From contig OZ244866.1 in NCBI GenBank assembly GCA_965221185.1, forward strand, positions 4,033,849 through 4,097,848: a stretch of 64,000 bases of DNA. Direction: 5' to 3'. The notes under the pieces were generated by a model. It was not told the DNA's origin and made no database searches. It worked only from the letters and a program-made list of their open reading frames with translations. The DNA comes from Aldehydirespirator sp965221185 (GTDB lineage: Bacteria; Actinomycetota; Acidimicrobiia; Acidimicrobiales; Aldehydirespiratoraceae). The translations under genes were made by a program, and so were the position numbers. This document shows, in pieces, positions 32,564 to 40,532 of this stretch (positions are counted from its first letter, which is position 1; each line of letters begins with the position of its first letter).

Positions 32564-33499
32564 GTGACCGGCACCGTCGGAGGCTCTGGCAGCAGCGGCC
32601 GGTCGGGCCGCGGCCCCGGGTCTGGTCTCGACATCGACGCTCTGCTGGCCCGCTGCACCTTCCCCGCGCCCGGTACCGCCGTGTCCTGCGGCCTTTCGGG
32701 CGGTCCGGACTCCTCAGCCCTGGTCGCGCTGGCGAGCGAGGCGGGGCTCGAGGTCACCGCCTGGCACGTGGATCATGGTCTGCGCCCCTCATCGGGGGCC
32801 GACGCCGAGGCGGCGCGCGCCATCGCGTCCCGGCTGGGCGCCGACTTCGAACTGCGCCGGGTGTGTGTGGAGCCCGGCCCCAACCTCGAGGCCCGGGCCC
32901 GCGATGCCCGCTACGAGGTCCTGCCATCGGAAGTTCTGGTCGGCCACACCGCCGACGACCGGGCCGAGACCGTGCTGTTCAACATCGGCCGGGGCGCGGG
33001 GCTCGCCGGCGCGGCGGCTCCCCATGCCGGTGTGCGCCGTCCCCTCCTCGGGCTGCGCACTTTCGAGACCCGAGCCGTGTGCGAGCATCTCTGCCTGCCG
33101 ACGGTGCGGGACCCCATGAACGACGATCCGACCTTCGCCAGGGTTGCCATACGCAACGAGGTGATCCCAGCGCTGGCCAGGGCGCTCGGCCGTGACCCCG
33201 TGCCGCTTCTCAACCGGCACGCGGAGTTGGCCTCGCAGGCATTGGCGGTCATCGCCGATCTCGCGGCCGGCCTCGATCCGGCCAGCGCGGCCCAGCTGGC
33301 CGCGGCGCCTCGGGCCGTTGCGGCCGAGGCGCTTAGGAGCTGGATCTCCGAGACCGCCGGCTCGCCCCCGTCAGCCGCCTCGATCGACCGTGTGCTCGGC
33401 GTGGCCGCGGGTCGCAGCACCGCCACCGAGATCACTGGCGGCCATCGAGTGGCCCGCAGCGCCGGCCGGCTCCGCATCGAGGCTCGCCCGCCCCGGTAG
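32564..33499 (+). CDS. tilS: tRNA(Ile)-lysidine synthase
   Basis: A 311-residue PP-loop ATPase that changes the CAU anticodon of tRNA-Ile to lysidine. The motif CGLSGGPDSSALVALASEAG and AWHVDHGLRP near residues 45-70 are diagnostic; VGHTADDRAETVLFNIGRG follows. The C-terminal domain is short, as in other actinobacterial TilS proteins. I begin at GTG 32564, after the upstream repeat; a longer frame from 32429 includes repeat DNA (SEAVARAARERSEQER). The TAG stop touches repeat copy 6. Confidence 0.92.
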   Translation: MTGTVGGSGSSGRSGRGPGSGLDIDALLARCTFPAPGTAVSCGLSGGPDSSALVALASEAGLEVTAWHVDHGLRPSSGADAEAARAIASRLGADFELRRVCVEPGPNLEARARDARYEVLPSEVLVGHTADDRAETVLFNIGRGAGLAGAAAPHAGVRRPLLGLRTFETRAVCEHLCLPTVRDPMNDDPTFARVAIRNEVIPALARALGRDPVPLLNRHAELASQALAVIADLAAGLDPASAAQLAAAPRAVAAEALRSWISETAGSPPSAASIDRVLGVAAGRSTATEITGGHRVARSAGRLRIEARPPR

Positions 33500-33648
33500 G
33501 AGCATGCGCGGATGGGTGGTGAGCGCATCGCGGTGCGGGCTTGTGTTCCCGCTCTTGTTCGCTGCGCTCACGGGCCGCTCGGGCCACAGCCTCGCTCAAC
33601 ACCCATGCGAGAGCCTCGGGCCGTCGCGGCCTATCCGCTCGGCCTCTA
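33499..33648. repeat. dispersed inverted-repeat element, copy 6
   Basis: About 150 bp, reverse orientation, beginning at the tilS TAG: left end GAGCATGCGCGGATGGGTGG, core CTTGTTCGCTGCGCTCACGG, right end GGCCTATCCGCTCGGCCTCT. It fills most of the gap to hpt. Confidence 0.85.
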
Positions 33649-33700
33649 ACCGTGTTGAGCGGGCGGCAGAGGCCCCGTCGGGGCCCGGTATCGTGCCAGG

Positions 33701-34270
33701 ATGAGCTTGCCGCCGGACCAGCCCGCGGCACAGTTGCCGCTGCCGCCGGGGTCGGTCGGACGCGCCATCATCACCACCGAGCAGTTGCGGGCCCGGGTGG
33801 AGGAGATCGGCGCTGAGATCACCGCCGACTACCAGGGCCGGCCGCCGCTGCTGGTCGGGGTGCTCAAGGGCGCCTTCGTGTTCATGAGCGACCTCGCCCG
33901 GTCCATCGACCTGCCCGTGGAGTTCGACTTCATGGCGGTGTCGTCGTACGGCTACAGCACCGAGTCCAGCGGTGTGGTCCGCATCATCAAGGACCTCGAA
34001 ACCGACGTGCGCGGCCGCCACGTGGTGCTGGTGGAGGACATAGTCGACTCCGGTCTCACCACCGACTACCTGGCGGAGCTGCTGCAGGCCCGGGGGCCGG
34101 CCAGCTTCGAGATCTGCGCCCTGCTGGTGCGCGAGGACGCCCGCTCCGGAGGCATCCGCTACATCGGGTTCTCGGTTCCGGCCGACTGGCTGGTGGGGTA
34201 CGGGCTGGACGTGTCCGAGCGCTACCGCGAGCTGCCGTCGGTCCACCTCTTCGATCTGGACCCTGCATGA
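33701..34270 (+). CDS. hpt: hypoxanthine phosphoribosyltransferase
   Basis: A 189-residue purine salvage enzyme converting hypoxanthine or guanine and PRPP to IMP or GMP. The PRPP loop VLVEDIVDSGLTTDYLAELL is intact, as are LVGVLKGAFVFMSDLARSI and the distal VGYGLDVSERYRELPSV. It follows tilS as in many actinobacteria. The stop lies in an ATGA that opens a 31-codon mini-ORF. Confidence 0.96.
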   Translation: MSLPPDQPAAQLPLPPGSVGRAIITTEQLRARVEEIGAEITADYQGRPPLLVGVLKGAFVFMSDLARSIDLPVEFDFMAVSSYGYSTESSGVVRIIKDLETDVRGRHVVLVEDIVDSGLTTDYLAELLQARGPASFEICALLVREDARSGGIRYIGFSVPADWLVGYGLDVSERYRELPSVHLFDLDPA

Positions 34271-34362
34271 GCACGGCGAGCCTCAGAGCAGTCGCGCCCG
34301 CGGCACTCCCCCCGATCCCCTGTCGACTCGGATCGAGGATGAGCCAAGGCATCCCCGCATGA
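34267..34362 (+). CDS. 31-codon relay ORF between hpt and the phosphatase-like gene
   Basis: The ATG at 34267 overlaps the hpt stop (ATGA) and the frame runs 31 codons to a TGA at 34360-34362, which overlaps the next gene's ATG (34359). It begins MSTASLRAVAP and has an internal in-frame ATG (MSQGIPA). The peptide has no recognisable domain. It resembles the other relays but shows no tandem copy. Confidence 0.4.
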   Translation: MSTASLRAVAPAALPPIPCRLGSRMSQGIPA

Positions 34363-34862
34363 GCAACAAGTGGTCGGAGGGAATCGAGCCCCGGGGGTTC
34401 CGCTGGATCATCACCGACCGTTTCGGCGTGTGCGAGCGGCCCGGCGGCTACGGCGCCGGCCACCGCCGGGTGCGCCGCCTCGAGGAGATCATCTGGCTGC
34501 GCCGGAACGAGATCGACCTGATCGTCAGCCTCACCGCCATCCCCTACAACCTGCGCGACTACGACGAGCACGGTCTGGCCTACGTGCACCTGCCCTTCTC
34601 GGACTCCGGCGGCGGCCGCGAGCGCCTCGAGGAGATCCTGCGGACCATCCACGAACACGCCGCCAGCGAGCGGGTGGTTCTCCACCACGACTCGATCGGG
34701 GACCGGGTTTCGGGCGTGGTGTCGGGCTACCTCCTATGGTCGGGCCTAGTCGCGAGCGGACACGAGGCCATCACCATCGCCGAGCATCTCCTCGAGCGCG
34801 AGTTGGGGCCGGTGGCGCGCGAGATCGTCGCGATGGCCCAGAACCTCAGGTCTACCCCGTGA
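34359..34862 (+). CDS. dual-specificity-phosphatase-like protein lacking the catalytic cysteine
   Basis: A 167-residue protein with the shape of a small protein-tyrosine/dual-specificity phosphatase: a central LIVSLTAIPYNLRDYDEHGL stretch, YVHLPFSDSGGG, and the P-loop position VVLHHDSIGDRVSGVVSGYL. In active enzymes the loop is HCxxxxxR; here it reads HHDSIGDR, so the arginine is kept and the cysteine is histidine. I infer a non-catalytic or altered role. The start follows the ATGA relay; its stop overlaps folK by GTGA. Confidence 0.65.
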   Translation: MSNKWSEGIEPRGFRWIITDRFGVCERPGGYGAGHRRVRRLEEIIWLRRNEIDLIVSLTAIPYNLRDYDEHGLAYVHLPFSDSGGGRERLEEILRTIHEHAASERVVLHHDSIGDRVSGVVSGYLLWSGLVASGHEAITIAEHLLERELGPVAREIVAMAQNLRSTP

Positions 34863-35341
34863 CGGCCGCGGACGCGCCCCGCGCCGCCCGACGGGCCTTC
34901 GTGGCGCTGGGATCCAACCTGGGGGACAGGATGGCCCACCTGCGGAGAGCGGTCGGCGCACTCGACGGCGTGGACGCGGTCTCCGACGTTTACGAGACCA
35001 AGCCGGTGGGCGGTCCCGAGCAGGGTCCCTACCTCAACATGGTGGTGCGGCTCCGTACATCGGCGAGCCCCCGGGAGCTGCTCAGGCAGTGCCGGGCCTC
35101 AGAGCTGGAGGCGGGTCGGGTGCGAGTGGTGCGCTGGGGGCCCCGCACCCTCGACGCGGACGTGCTGTGGATGGACGGCGAGCGGGTGGACGATCCCGAT
35201 CTAGTGATCCCGCATCCCCGCATGTACGAGCGGGACTTCGTGCTCGTGCCCCTGTCCGACGTAGGCGCCGACCTGCTCCCCGACGGCTACGACCCCGAGA
35301 CCTGCGACGGCGTCGTCAGGCTCGGGCCGCTCTGTCCCTAG
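34859..35341 (+). CDS. folK: 2-amino-4-hydroxy-6-hydroxymethyldihydropteridine pyrophosphokinase
   Basis: A 160-residue folate-pathway kinase. Family motifs: FVALGSNLGDRMAHLRRAV, SDVYETKPVGGPEQGPYLN, RWGPRTLDADVLW and IPHPRMYERDFVLVPL. It makes the diphosphate of hydroxymethyl-dihydropterin for dihydropteroate synthase. GTG 34859 overlaps the preceding stop. No folP or folB is adjacent. Confidence 0.95.
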   Translation: MTAADAPRAARRAFVALGSNLGDRMAHLRRAVGALDGVDAVSDVYETKPVGGPEQGPYLNMVVRLRTSASPRELLRQCRASELEAGRVRVVRWGPRTLDADVLWMDGERVDDPDLVIPHPRMYERDFVLVPLSDVGADLLPDGYDPETCDGVVRLGPLCP

Positions 35342-35344
35342 CCA

Positions 35345-36076
35345 GTGCGGTCGGTCCGCGTCATCGGCTCCGGACGGGCCGGCGGAGCCATGGCCGCCGC
35401 GCTGGCCGAGGTCGGCTGGCAGGTTAGGCCCGTACTGGGCCGGGCCGCGGCGCCGGCTGACGTGGCCGCGGCGGCCGCCGATGTCGACTTGGTGCTGATC
35501 GCCACACCCGACGCAGCGGTGGCCGAGGTGGCGGCTGCGGTAGAGCCTGCGGCCACCGCGGCGGTGGCGCACCTGGCCGGGTCGTTGGGCCTCGACGCGG
35601 TCGCGCCCCACCCTCGGCCAGCGGCCCTGCACCCTCTGGTGGCGCTCCCGGATGCCGCCGTCGGGGCGCGGCGCCTGCTCGCGGGCTGCTGGTTCGCGGT
35701 CGCGGGCGATCCTATTGTTCGTCAAGTGGTCGCCGACCTCGGCGGCGGCGCCTTCGTGGTGGCCGACGGCGATCGGGCCGCCTACCACGCCGCGGCGGTG
35801 GTCGCCTCCAACCACCTTGTTGCCCTGCTCGGCCAGGCCGAGCGGATCGGCGCCGAGGCCGGAGTTCCCCTGGCCGCCTTCCTCGACCTTGTTCGGGCCA
35901 CCGTCGACAACGTCGACGAACTGGGTCCGGCCGCCGCGCTCACCGGTCCTGCGTCCCGAGGGGACGAGGCCACCATCCAGCGCCATCTCGACGCCATCGC
36001 GCCGGCCGAGCACTCCGCCTACAGGGCCATGGCCGACGAGGCCCGCCGCCTCGCGGGCCGCACCGCGCCGACATGA
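35345..36076 (+). CDS. Rossmann-fold DUF2520 protein
   Basis: A 243-residue protein with an N-terminal NAD(P)-type Rossmann domain (VRVIGSGRAGGAMAAALAEV, then VDLVLIATPDAAVAEVA) and a C-terminal helical DUF2520 domain containing YHAAAVVASNHLVALLGQAE. It resembles ketopantoate-reductase-like folds and is commonly found just upstream of panC, as here, with an ATGA overlap. A role in pantothenate supply is plausible but unproven. Confidence 0.87.
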   Translation: MRSVRVIGSGRAGGAMAAALAEVGWQVRPVLGRAAAPADVAAAAADVDLVLIATPDAAVAEVAAAVEPAATAAVAHLAGSLGLDAVAPHPRPAALHPLVALPDAAVGARRLLAGCWFAVAGDPIVRQVVADLGGGAFVVADGDRAAYHAAAVVASNHLVALLGQAERIGAEAGVPLAAFLDLVRATVDNVDELGPAAALTGPASRGDEATIQRHLDAIAPAEHSAYRAMADEARRLAGRTAPT

Positions 36077-36945
36077 GGGAGCCTGCGAGCCGCCCTGTCA
36101 CCGAGGACACGATCCGCGGCCTGCGCGTCCGCCTGGACGAGGTTCGCGCCGGCGGGCACCGGATGGGATTCGTGCCCACCATGGGGTTCCTCCACGCCGG
36201 TCACCGCTCTCTGGTCGAGCAGGCTCGATCAGAGAACGACCTGGTGGTGGTGTCGATCTTCGTCAACCCCCTGCAGTTCAACCCCGGGGAGGACTTCGAT
36301 GACTATCCCCGCGACCTCGGCCACGACCTCGAAGTGTGCGCGGAGGCCGGTGCCGACATTGTCTTCGTGCCCGAGCAGCAGGAGATGTACCCCGACCCGG
36401 TGGTCACCACCGTCCACGTCGGCACCCTCGCCGACGTGCTCTGCGGCGCCTCTCGCCCCGGGCACTTCGACGGGGTGGCCACCGTGGTGGCCAAGCTCTT
36501 CGCCATCGTGGGGGAGTGCTCGGCCTACTTCGGGGAGAAGGACTTCCAGCAGCTCACGATCGTGAGGCGAATGGCGAAGGACCTGTCGCTTCCGGTGCGG
36601 GTTGTGGGCTGCCCCACGGTGCGCGAGCCCGACGGGCTGGCCCTCTCCAGCCGCAACGCATACTTGAGCGGAGATGAGCGAGCCCAGGCACCAGTGCTGC
36701 GCTGGGCCCTCCAGGCGGGGGCGGACGTGGTGGAGGCCGGGGAGACCGACGCGGCCGCAGTGGAAGCCAAGATGGCGGCGGTGATCGCCAGCGAGCCGCT
36801 GGCGCTGATCGACTATGCGGCCGTGGTTTGCCCGGCCACCCTCACAAGGGGCCAGCAGCCGCTGCAGGGCGACGTGCGGCTGCTGGTGGCGGTGCGCTTC
36901 GGCAAGGCCCGGCTCATCGACAACCTCGGCTGCCGCGCCGGCTGA
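36073..36945 (+). CDS. panC: pantothenate synthetase
   Basis: A 290-residue ligase joining pantoate and beta-alanine. FVPTMGFLHAGHRSLVEQAR and VVVSIFVNPLQFNPGEDFDDYPR form the N-terminal signature, GHFDGVATVVAKLFAIVG and YFGEKDFQQLTIVRRM the catalytic core, and VREPDGLALSSRNAYLSGDE the KMSKS-like region. The ATG overlaps the DUF2520 stop. coaX follows 64 bp later. Confidence 0.96.
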   Translation: MREPASRPVTEDTIRGLRVRLDEVRAGGHRMGFVPTMGFLHAGHRSLVEQARSENDLVVVSIFVNPLQFNPGEDFDDYPRDLGHDLEVCAEAGADIVFVPEQQEMYPDPVVTTVHVGTLADVLCGASRPGHFDGVATVVAKLFAIVGECSAYFGEKDFQQLTIVRRMAKDLSLPVRVVGCPTVREPDGLALSSRNAYLSGDERAQAPVLRWALQAGADVVEAGETDAAAVEAKMAAVIASEPLALIDYAAVVCPATLTRGQQPLQGDVRLLVAVRFGKARLIDNLGCRAG

Positions 36946-37009
36946 GCGTCCTCGGATGCCGCACGGCCGAGCCCCAACGGCTACGGCTGATCCGCCGTAT
37001 CCTGCGGCG

Positions 37010-37807
37010 GTGCTGCTTACTATCGACGTCGGCAACACCCAGACCGTCGTCGGCGTGTACGACCCCAGCGCGGTCCACGGCTCGGGCGCGGCTGACGGAC
37101 TGCTCGACCACTGGCGGCTCTCGACCGACCCGCAACGCACCGCCGACGAACTCGGCGTGGTGATCAGGTCGCTGCTCGGCACGGTCGGAATCGACTTCGA
37201 GACCGACATAGCGGGAGTGTCCATCTGCTCGGGGGTTCCCCGCCTGCTGGCAGGCCTGAGGGAGATGGTGCGACGCCAACTGGGGTTCCTGCCCGTGGTG
37301 GTCGGGCCGGGAACCAAGACCGGGATGTCGATCCACTACGACAATCCCAAGGAGGTGGGAGCGGACCGGATCGCCAACGCGGTGGCGGCCTACGACCTCT
37401 ACGGTGGCCCCACCGTGGTGGTGGATTTCGGCACGGGCAACAACTTCGACGTGCTCTCGGCCGACGGCGCCTTCTTGGGCGGGGCCATCGCGCCCGGTAT
37501 CGAGATCAGCCTCGACGCCCTCTTCGGGCGGGCTGCGGCGCTCGGTGCGGTGGAGCTGGTCGAGCCCCGCAGCGTGATCGGCAAGACCACGGTCGAGTCG
37601 ATCCAGTCCGGCGCCCTGTACGGCTTCACGGCCATGATCGACGGCATGAACGCCCGCTTCTTGGCCGAATTGGGTGAGGCGAACGTCGTCGCCACCGGGG
37701 GCCTCGCTCATGTGATCGCCCCGATCTCCGAGACGATCGATCATGTCGAGCCGTTCCTGACTCTGCACGGGCTGCGCATCGTCTACGAGCGCAACCAGGA
37801 TCGATGA
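37010..37807 (+). CDS. coaX: type III pantothenate kinase
   Basis: A 265-residue ASKHA-fold kinase that phosphorylates pantothenate. LLTIDVGNTQTVVGVYD is the phosphate-1 motif, PKEVGADRIANAVAAYDLYG and VVDFGTGNNFDVL the adenosine and substrate parts, and FLGGAIAPGIEISLDALF the following loop; the motif often reads FGTATT, here FGTGNN. GTG 37010 gives the canonical N-terminus; in-frame ATG 36956 would add 18 residues. Its TGA begins a relay of three mini-ORFs leading to lysS. Confidence 0.93.
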   Translation: MLLTIDVGNTQTVVGVYDPSAVHGSGAADGLLDHWRLSTDPQRTADELGVVIRSLLGTVGIDFETDIAGVSICSGVPRLLAGLREMVRRQLGFLPVVVGPGTKTGMSIHYDNPKEVGADRIANAVAAYDLYGGPTVVVDFGTGNNFDVLSADGAFLGGAIAPGIEISLDALFGRAAALGAVELVEPRSVIGKTTVESIQSGALYGFTAMIDGMNARFLAELGEANVVATGGLAHVIAPISETIDHVEPFLTLHGLRIVYERNQDR

Positions 37808-37879
37808 GCGACTACACAAGATGAGAGCGCCGACGCTGCGATGAGTGACGACGCCCTGCCGGCCTCGACGCTGCGATGA
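37804..37879 (+). CDS. relay of three mini-ORFs linking coaX to lysS
   Basis: Four consecutive ATGA overlaps lie at 37804, 37821, 37841 and 37876. They join coaX to MSDYTR (37804-37824), MRAPTLR (37821-37844), MSDDALPASTLR (37841-37879) and then lysS. The last mini-ORF arose from a 35-bp tandem duplication (unit starts 37831 and 37866) covering the lysS start, so its first five residues equal those of LysS. A terminating ribosome could step to lysS without release; this is inferred. Confidence 0.65.
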
Positions 37880-39339
37880 GTGACGACGCCCCGCCGGCCC
37901 CGGCGCCAGACGCCGCTGCTGCGGGCGGGAACGACGACGTCCCGTACCGCTTCGACCGGAGCCATAACGTCGGTGGCGTCGTGGAGGCGTTCGAGGGCCT
38001 CGAAGCCGGCGTCGAGACCGACAGCGTGGTGTCGGTGGCCGGACGGCTCATGCTGCGCCGCGATCAGGGCCGGCTCGCCTTCGGGACGCTGCAGGACGCC
38101 ACCGGCCGCATCCAGCTCTTCGCCACTGCGGCGGCCTCTCCCGGCTTCGAGCGGTTCACGGCCCTGTCGATCGGGGACTGGATCGGCGTGAGAGGCGTGG
38201 TCATGGCCACTCGCCGCGGCGAGCTGTCGGTGAGGGTGGACGACTGGGTGGTGCTGGCCCGGGCCCGGCGGCCGTTCCCCGACAAGTGGCACGGCCTCAC
38301 CGACCCCGACACCCGCTACCGGCAGCGCTATGTGGACCTTTGGGTGAGTGACGAAGCCCGGGCCGCTTTCAGCCGCCGCTCGCAGATCGTGGCCGCAATG
38401 CGGCGCCGCTTGGAGGAGCAGGGCTTCATCGAGGTGGAGACGCCGATGCTGCACCCGATTCCCGGCGGCGCCGCGGCCCGGCCCTTCGTCACCCACCACG
38501 AGGCCCTGCACGCCGACCTGTACCTGCGGATCGCTCCGGAGCTCTACCTCAAGCGGCTGGTGGTGGGCGGGATGGAGCGGGTGTACGAGATCGGCCGGGT
38601 GTTCCGCAACGAGGGGATCTCCACCCGCCACAACCCCGAATTCACGATGCTGGAGCTGTACTGGGCCTACGCCGATCACACCGACATCATGGAGCTGACC
38701 GAGCACCTGGTGGCCGGGGTGGCCGACGACGTGTGTGGCTCGACCACGGTGGTCTACGACGGCCAAGAGGTGGATCTGGCTCCTCCATGGCGGCGGGCCA
38801 CCATGGAGGAGGTGATCGCCGAGCACACCGGCGTGGAGGCGAGCCTCGATGCGGGTCCGGCCGAGCTGGCGGCCCGCTGCAACAGCCTGGGGATTGAGAC
38901 CGGGGCCGGCTGGGGTCCGGGCAAGCTGCTGCTGGAGATCTACGAGAAGGCCGCCGAGCCGAACCTGTGGGGGCCGGTGTTCGTGACCGACTACCCGGCC
39001 GAGGTGTCGCCGCTTGCGCGCCGCCACCGCAGCCGGCCCGGCTACGCCGAGCGCTTCGAGGGGATCGTGGCCGGCCGGGAGCTGTGCAACGCGTTCACCG
39101 AACTGGTGGACCCCGCCGAGCAGAGGTCCCGCTTCGAGTCCCAGGCCGCGCTGAGGGCCGCGGGCGACGACGAGGCCATGGTGGTGGACGAGGACTATCT
39201 GAGATCCCTGGAGTACGGGCTTCCCCCCACTGGAGGCCTCGGCATCGGCGTGGATCGCCTGGTGATGCTGCTCACCGACACCCAGGCCATCCGCGACGCC
39301 GTTCTATTCCCCACCCTGCGCCCCGACCCCGGCGCCTAG
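37876..39339 (+). CDS. lysS: lysyl-tRNA synthetase, class II
   Basis: A 487-residue class II synthetase. The OB-fold anticodon domain occupies about residues 55-150 (VAGRLMLRRDQGRLAFGTLQ). The catalytic core shows DTRYRQRYVDLWVSDEARA, EVETPMLHPIPGGAAARPF, VYEIGRVFRNEGISTRHNPE (motif 2) and GLGIGVDRLVMLLTD (motif 3). The start, ATG 37876, sits at the end of the mini-ORF relay; the first 25 residues are low-complexity. The TAG shares a CTAG with the stop of the convergent gene. Confidence 0.96.
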   Translation: MSDDAPPAPAPDAAAAGGNDDVPYRFDRSHNVGGVVEAFEGLEAGVETDSVVSVAGRLMLRRDQGRLAFGTLQDATGRIQLFATAAASPGFERFTALSIGDWIGVRGVVMATRRGELSVRVDDWVVLARARRPFPDKWHGLTDPDTRYRQRYVDLWVSDEARAAFSRRSQIVAAMRRRLEEQGFIEVETPMLHPIPGGAAARPFVTHHEALHADLYLRIAPELYLKRLVVGGMERVYEIGRVFRNEGISTRHNPEFTMLELYWAYADHTDIMELTEHLVAGVADDVCGSTTVVYDGQEVDLAPPWRRATMEEVIAEHTGVEASLDAGPAELAARCNSLGIETGAGWGPGKLLLEIYEKAAEPNLWGPVFVTDYPAEVSPLARRHRSRPGYAERFEGIVAGRELCNAFTELVDPAEQRSRFESQAALRAAGDDEAMVVDEDYLRSLEYGLPPTGGLGIGVDRLVMLLTDTQAIRDAVLFPTLRPDPGA

Positions 39340-40328
39340 CCGGTTAGGACCGGCGTCTCGGTGAGGCGGTCCGCGGCCAGGCGCAGCACCGAGGTCGCAG
39401 GGGTGTCGGGCAGTGACGTGAGCGCGGCCTGGGCCTTGTCGGCCCACATGCGCGCCGTGTCGCGGGCCTCGTCGAGGCCGGTGGTTGACCGCACCAGTTC
39501 GGCGGCCCGGTCGCGGGCCTCGGCGTCGATGGGCCGACCGAGGATGGAACGCAGCGCCTCACCGGCGGCCGGATCCGCCAGGGCCCGGATGACCGGCAGC
39601 GTGTAGGTGCCCTCGGCCAAGTCGTTGTCGGCCGGCTTGCCCAGCTGCGACTCGGTGGCGATCAGGTCCAGGATGTCGTCGACGATCTGGAAGGCCATGC
39701 CGTAGCTGAAACCGAACTCCCCGAGCGCCTCGACGACCGGCCGCGGCACGTCACCCACCGTCGCCCCGATCCGGCACGAGATCGACAGCAGCGCCGCCGT
39801 CTTGCCCGATATGGCCCGCTCGTAGCGCTGCTCGCTGCGCTCGGTGTCGTAGGCGTTCTCGAGCTCGACTATCTGGCCCTCGCACAGCTGGGTAATGGCC
39901 TCGGCCAGCAGCACCGCGACCTCGGCGCCGAGCGAGGCCGCCATGGCGGAGGCCCGCCCGAGCAGGTAGTCGCCCGCCAGGATGGCCCGCAGGTTGCCCC
40001 ATTGGGCGTTGACGCTGGGCACCGAGCGACGGGTGGTGGCGCCGTCCATCACGTCGTCGTGATAGAGCGAGCCGATGTGGACCAGCTCCACCGAGGCGCC
40101 GCCTTTGACCGCGGCCACAGACGACCTCCTCGGCGCCTCGTCGCACACCAGCGATGACGCGAGGCAGAAGCCGGGCCGGACGAGCTTCCCGCCCACCGTG
40201 ATCAGGTGCCGGGCGAGCTCGGTGACGAAGTCGTCGGATGTCGCCGCGGCTGCAAGCAGCTCATCCTCCACGCGCCGCAGGTCGTCCTCCAGGCACGGCA
40301 GCAGTGCGAAGGGCGAGGTGGCGACCAC
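39336..40328 (-). CDS. polyprenyl diphosphate synthase
   Basis: A 330-residue trans-isoprenyl diphosphate synthase that lengthens allylic diphosphates, probably for the menaquinone side chain. The first aspartate-rich motif is LYHDDVMDGATTRR, the second FQIVDDILDLIAT; GGKLVRPGFCLASSL and GDYLLGRASAMAASLG are family positions. The chain length made cannot be read from sequence. GTG 40328 is the likely start. The 204 bp between it and divergent clpC hold no gene; TTACACT near 40486 might be a weak -10. Confidence 0.93.
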   Translation of the reverse strand: MVATSPFALLPCLEDDLRRVEDELLAAAATSDDFVTELARHLITVGGKLVRPGFCLASSLVCDEAPRRSSVAAVKGGASVELVHIGSLYHDDVMDGATTRRSVPSVNAQWGNLRAILAGDYLLGRASAMAASLGAEVAVLLAEAITQLCEGQIVELENAYDTERSEQRYERAISGKTAALLSISCRIGATVGDVPRPVVEALGEFGFSYGMAFQIVDDILDLIATESQLGKPADNDLAEGTYTLPVIRALADPAAGEALRSILGRPIDAEARDRAAELVRSTTGLDEARDTARMWADKAQAALTSLPDTPATSVLRLAADRLTETPVLTG

Positions 40329-40532
40329 GCCGCGAGGGTAATGGGGGACCGGCCGGACGTGCTGTCACGCGCCGTGTCGGCGGCGCAGCGGCGGGCTCTC
40401 CGGACGTCGCCGCCCGCAACCGCGACGTGGCCGATGTCACAGCGCGGGCCATGAGCCGCGACGCCACTCATGTCCTGGGGCCGGGTTACACTGACCACCG
40501 TGAGGCACCCAGGCACTCGGGAGGCGTGAGCG

